Below are positions 5,185 to 5,216 of a stretch of 5,216 nucleotides of DNA, in pieces (the first letter of the stretch is position 1; every line of letters begins with the position of its first letter). The position numbers and the translations under genes are program-made. The stretch lies in the NCBI GenBank assembly GCA_009774735.1, contig VSOH01000127.1:1-5216 (forward strand), read 5' to 3'. This stretch comes from Clostridiales bacterium. Lineage in GTDB: Bacteria; Bacillota_A; Clostridia; Oscillospirales; Acutalibacteraceae. The notes below the pieces were generated by a model. That model saw only the letters and a program-made list of their open reading frames with translations. It was not told the DNA's origin and ran no database searches.

Positions 5185-5216
5185 ATGTAGAAAATTGAAT
5201 TGTTAAGCAACAAACT

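Noticed and set aside
1..5216. CRISPR array, insertion sequence, tRNA or rRNA gene
   Set aside because: I saw no spaced direct repeats, no transposase frame with terminal repeats, and no tRNA cloverleaf with TTC box. The only structured RNA is the T-box leader.

Overview
The window reads as a chromosomal segment of a low-GC Firmicute. The clostridial class is likely, perhaps a gut Ruminococcaceae or Oscillospiraceae relative. The basis is AT-rich intergenic DNA, strong GGAGG ribosome binding sites, a T-box tRNA-sensing leader, a four-cysteine L28 and the families present. This placement is inferred, not computed. Everything that can be read is housekeeping; I found no mobile element, CRISPR array, toxin-antitoxin pair or defence system, and no undescribed system.

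Minus strand, right to left: a divergent promoter region (about 4643-4810) starts recA (3493-4629). It is followed without gaps by recX (TAATG junction), rimO (start inside the end of recX) and pgsA (ATGA junction). The overlaps make recA-recX-rimO-pgsA one likely operon joining recombination, ribosomal protein S12 methylthiolation and phospholipid synthesis. No convincing terminator follows pgsA. Four bases later a new promoter (982-1009) drives a complete T-box leader. Its specifier codon is UGC (Cys), and its antiterminator bulge UGGA fits a tRNA ending in U73-CCA, as tRNA-Cys does. The leader's terminator runs straight into the ribosome binding site of cysE (82-723). cysE overlaps the start of a gene cut by the window edge (1-85), whose 28 visible residues read as cysteinyl-tRNA synthetase (cysS). 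Uncharged tRNA-Cys should therefore raise both the first step of cysteine synthesis and the enzyme that charges cysteine.

Plus strand: rpmB (4811-4996, zinc-ribbon L28) is transcribed divergently from recA. Its extended -10 promoter carries a perfect 15-bp hyphenated palindrome, and a clear rho-independent terminator ends the gene at about 5043. The last 173 bases hold no gene I can name, only an open frame of about 40 codons without a usual start.

The points most worth checking are the doubly supported cysteine T-box, the operator-like palindrome on the rpmB -10 box, and the recA promoter with repeated TTTAGTATAAT elements and no recognisable LexA box.
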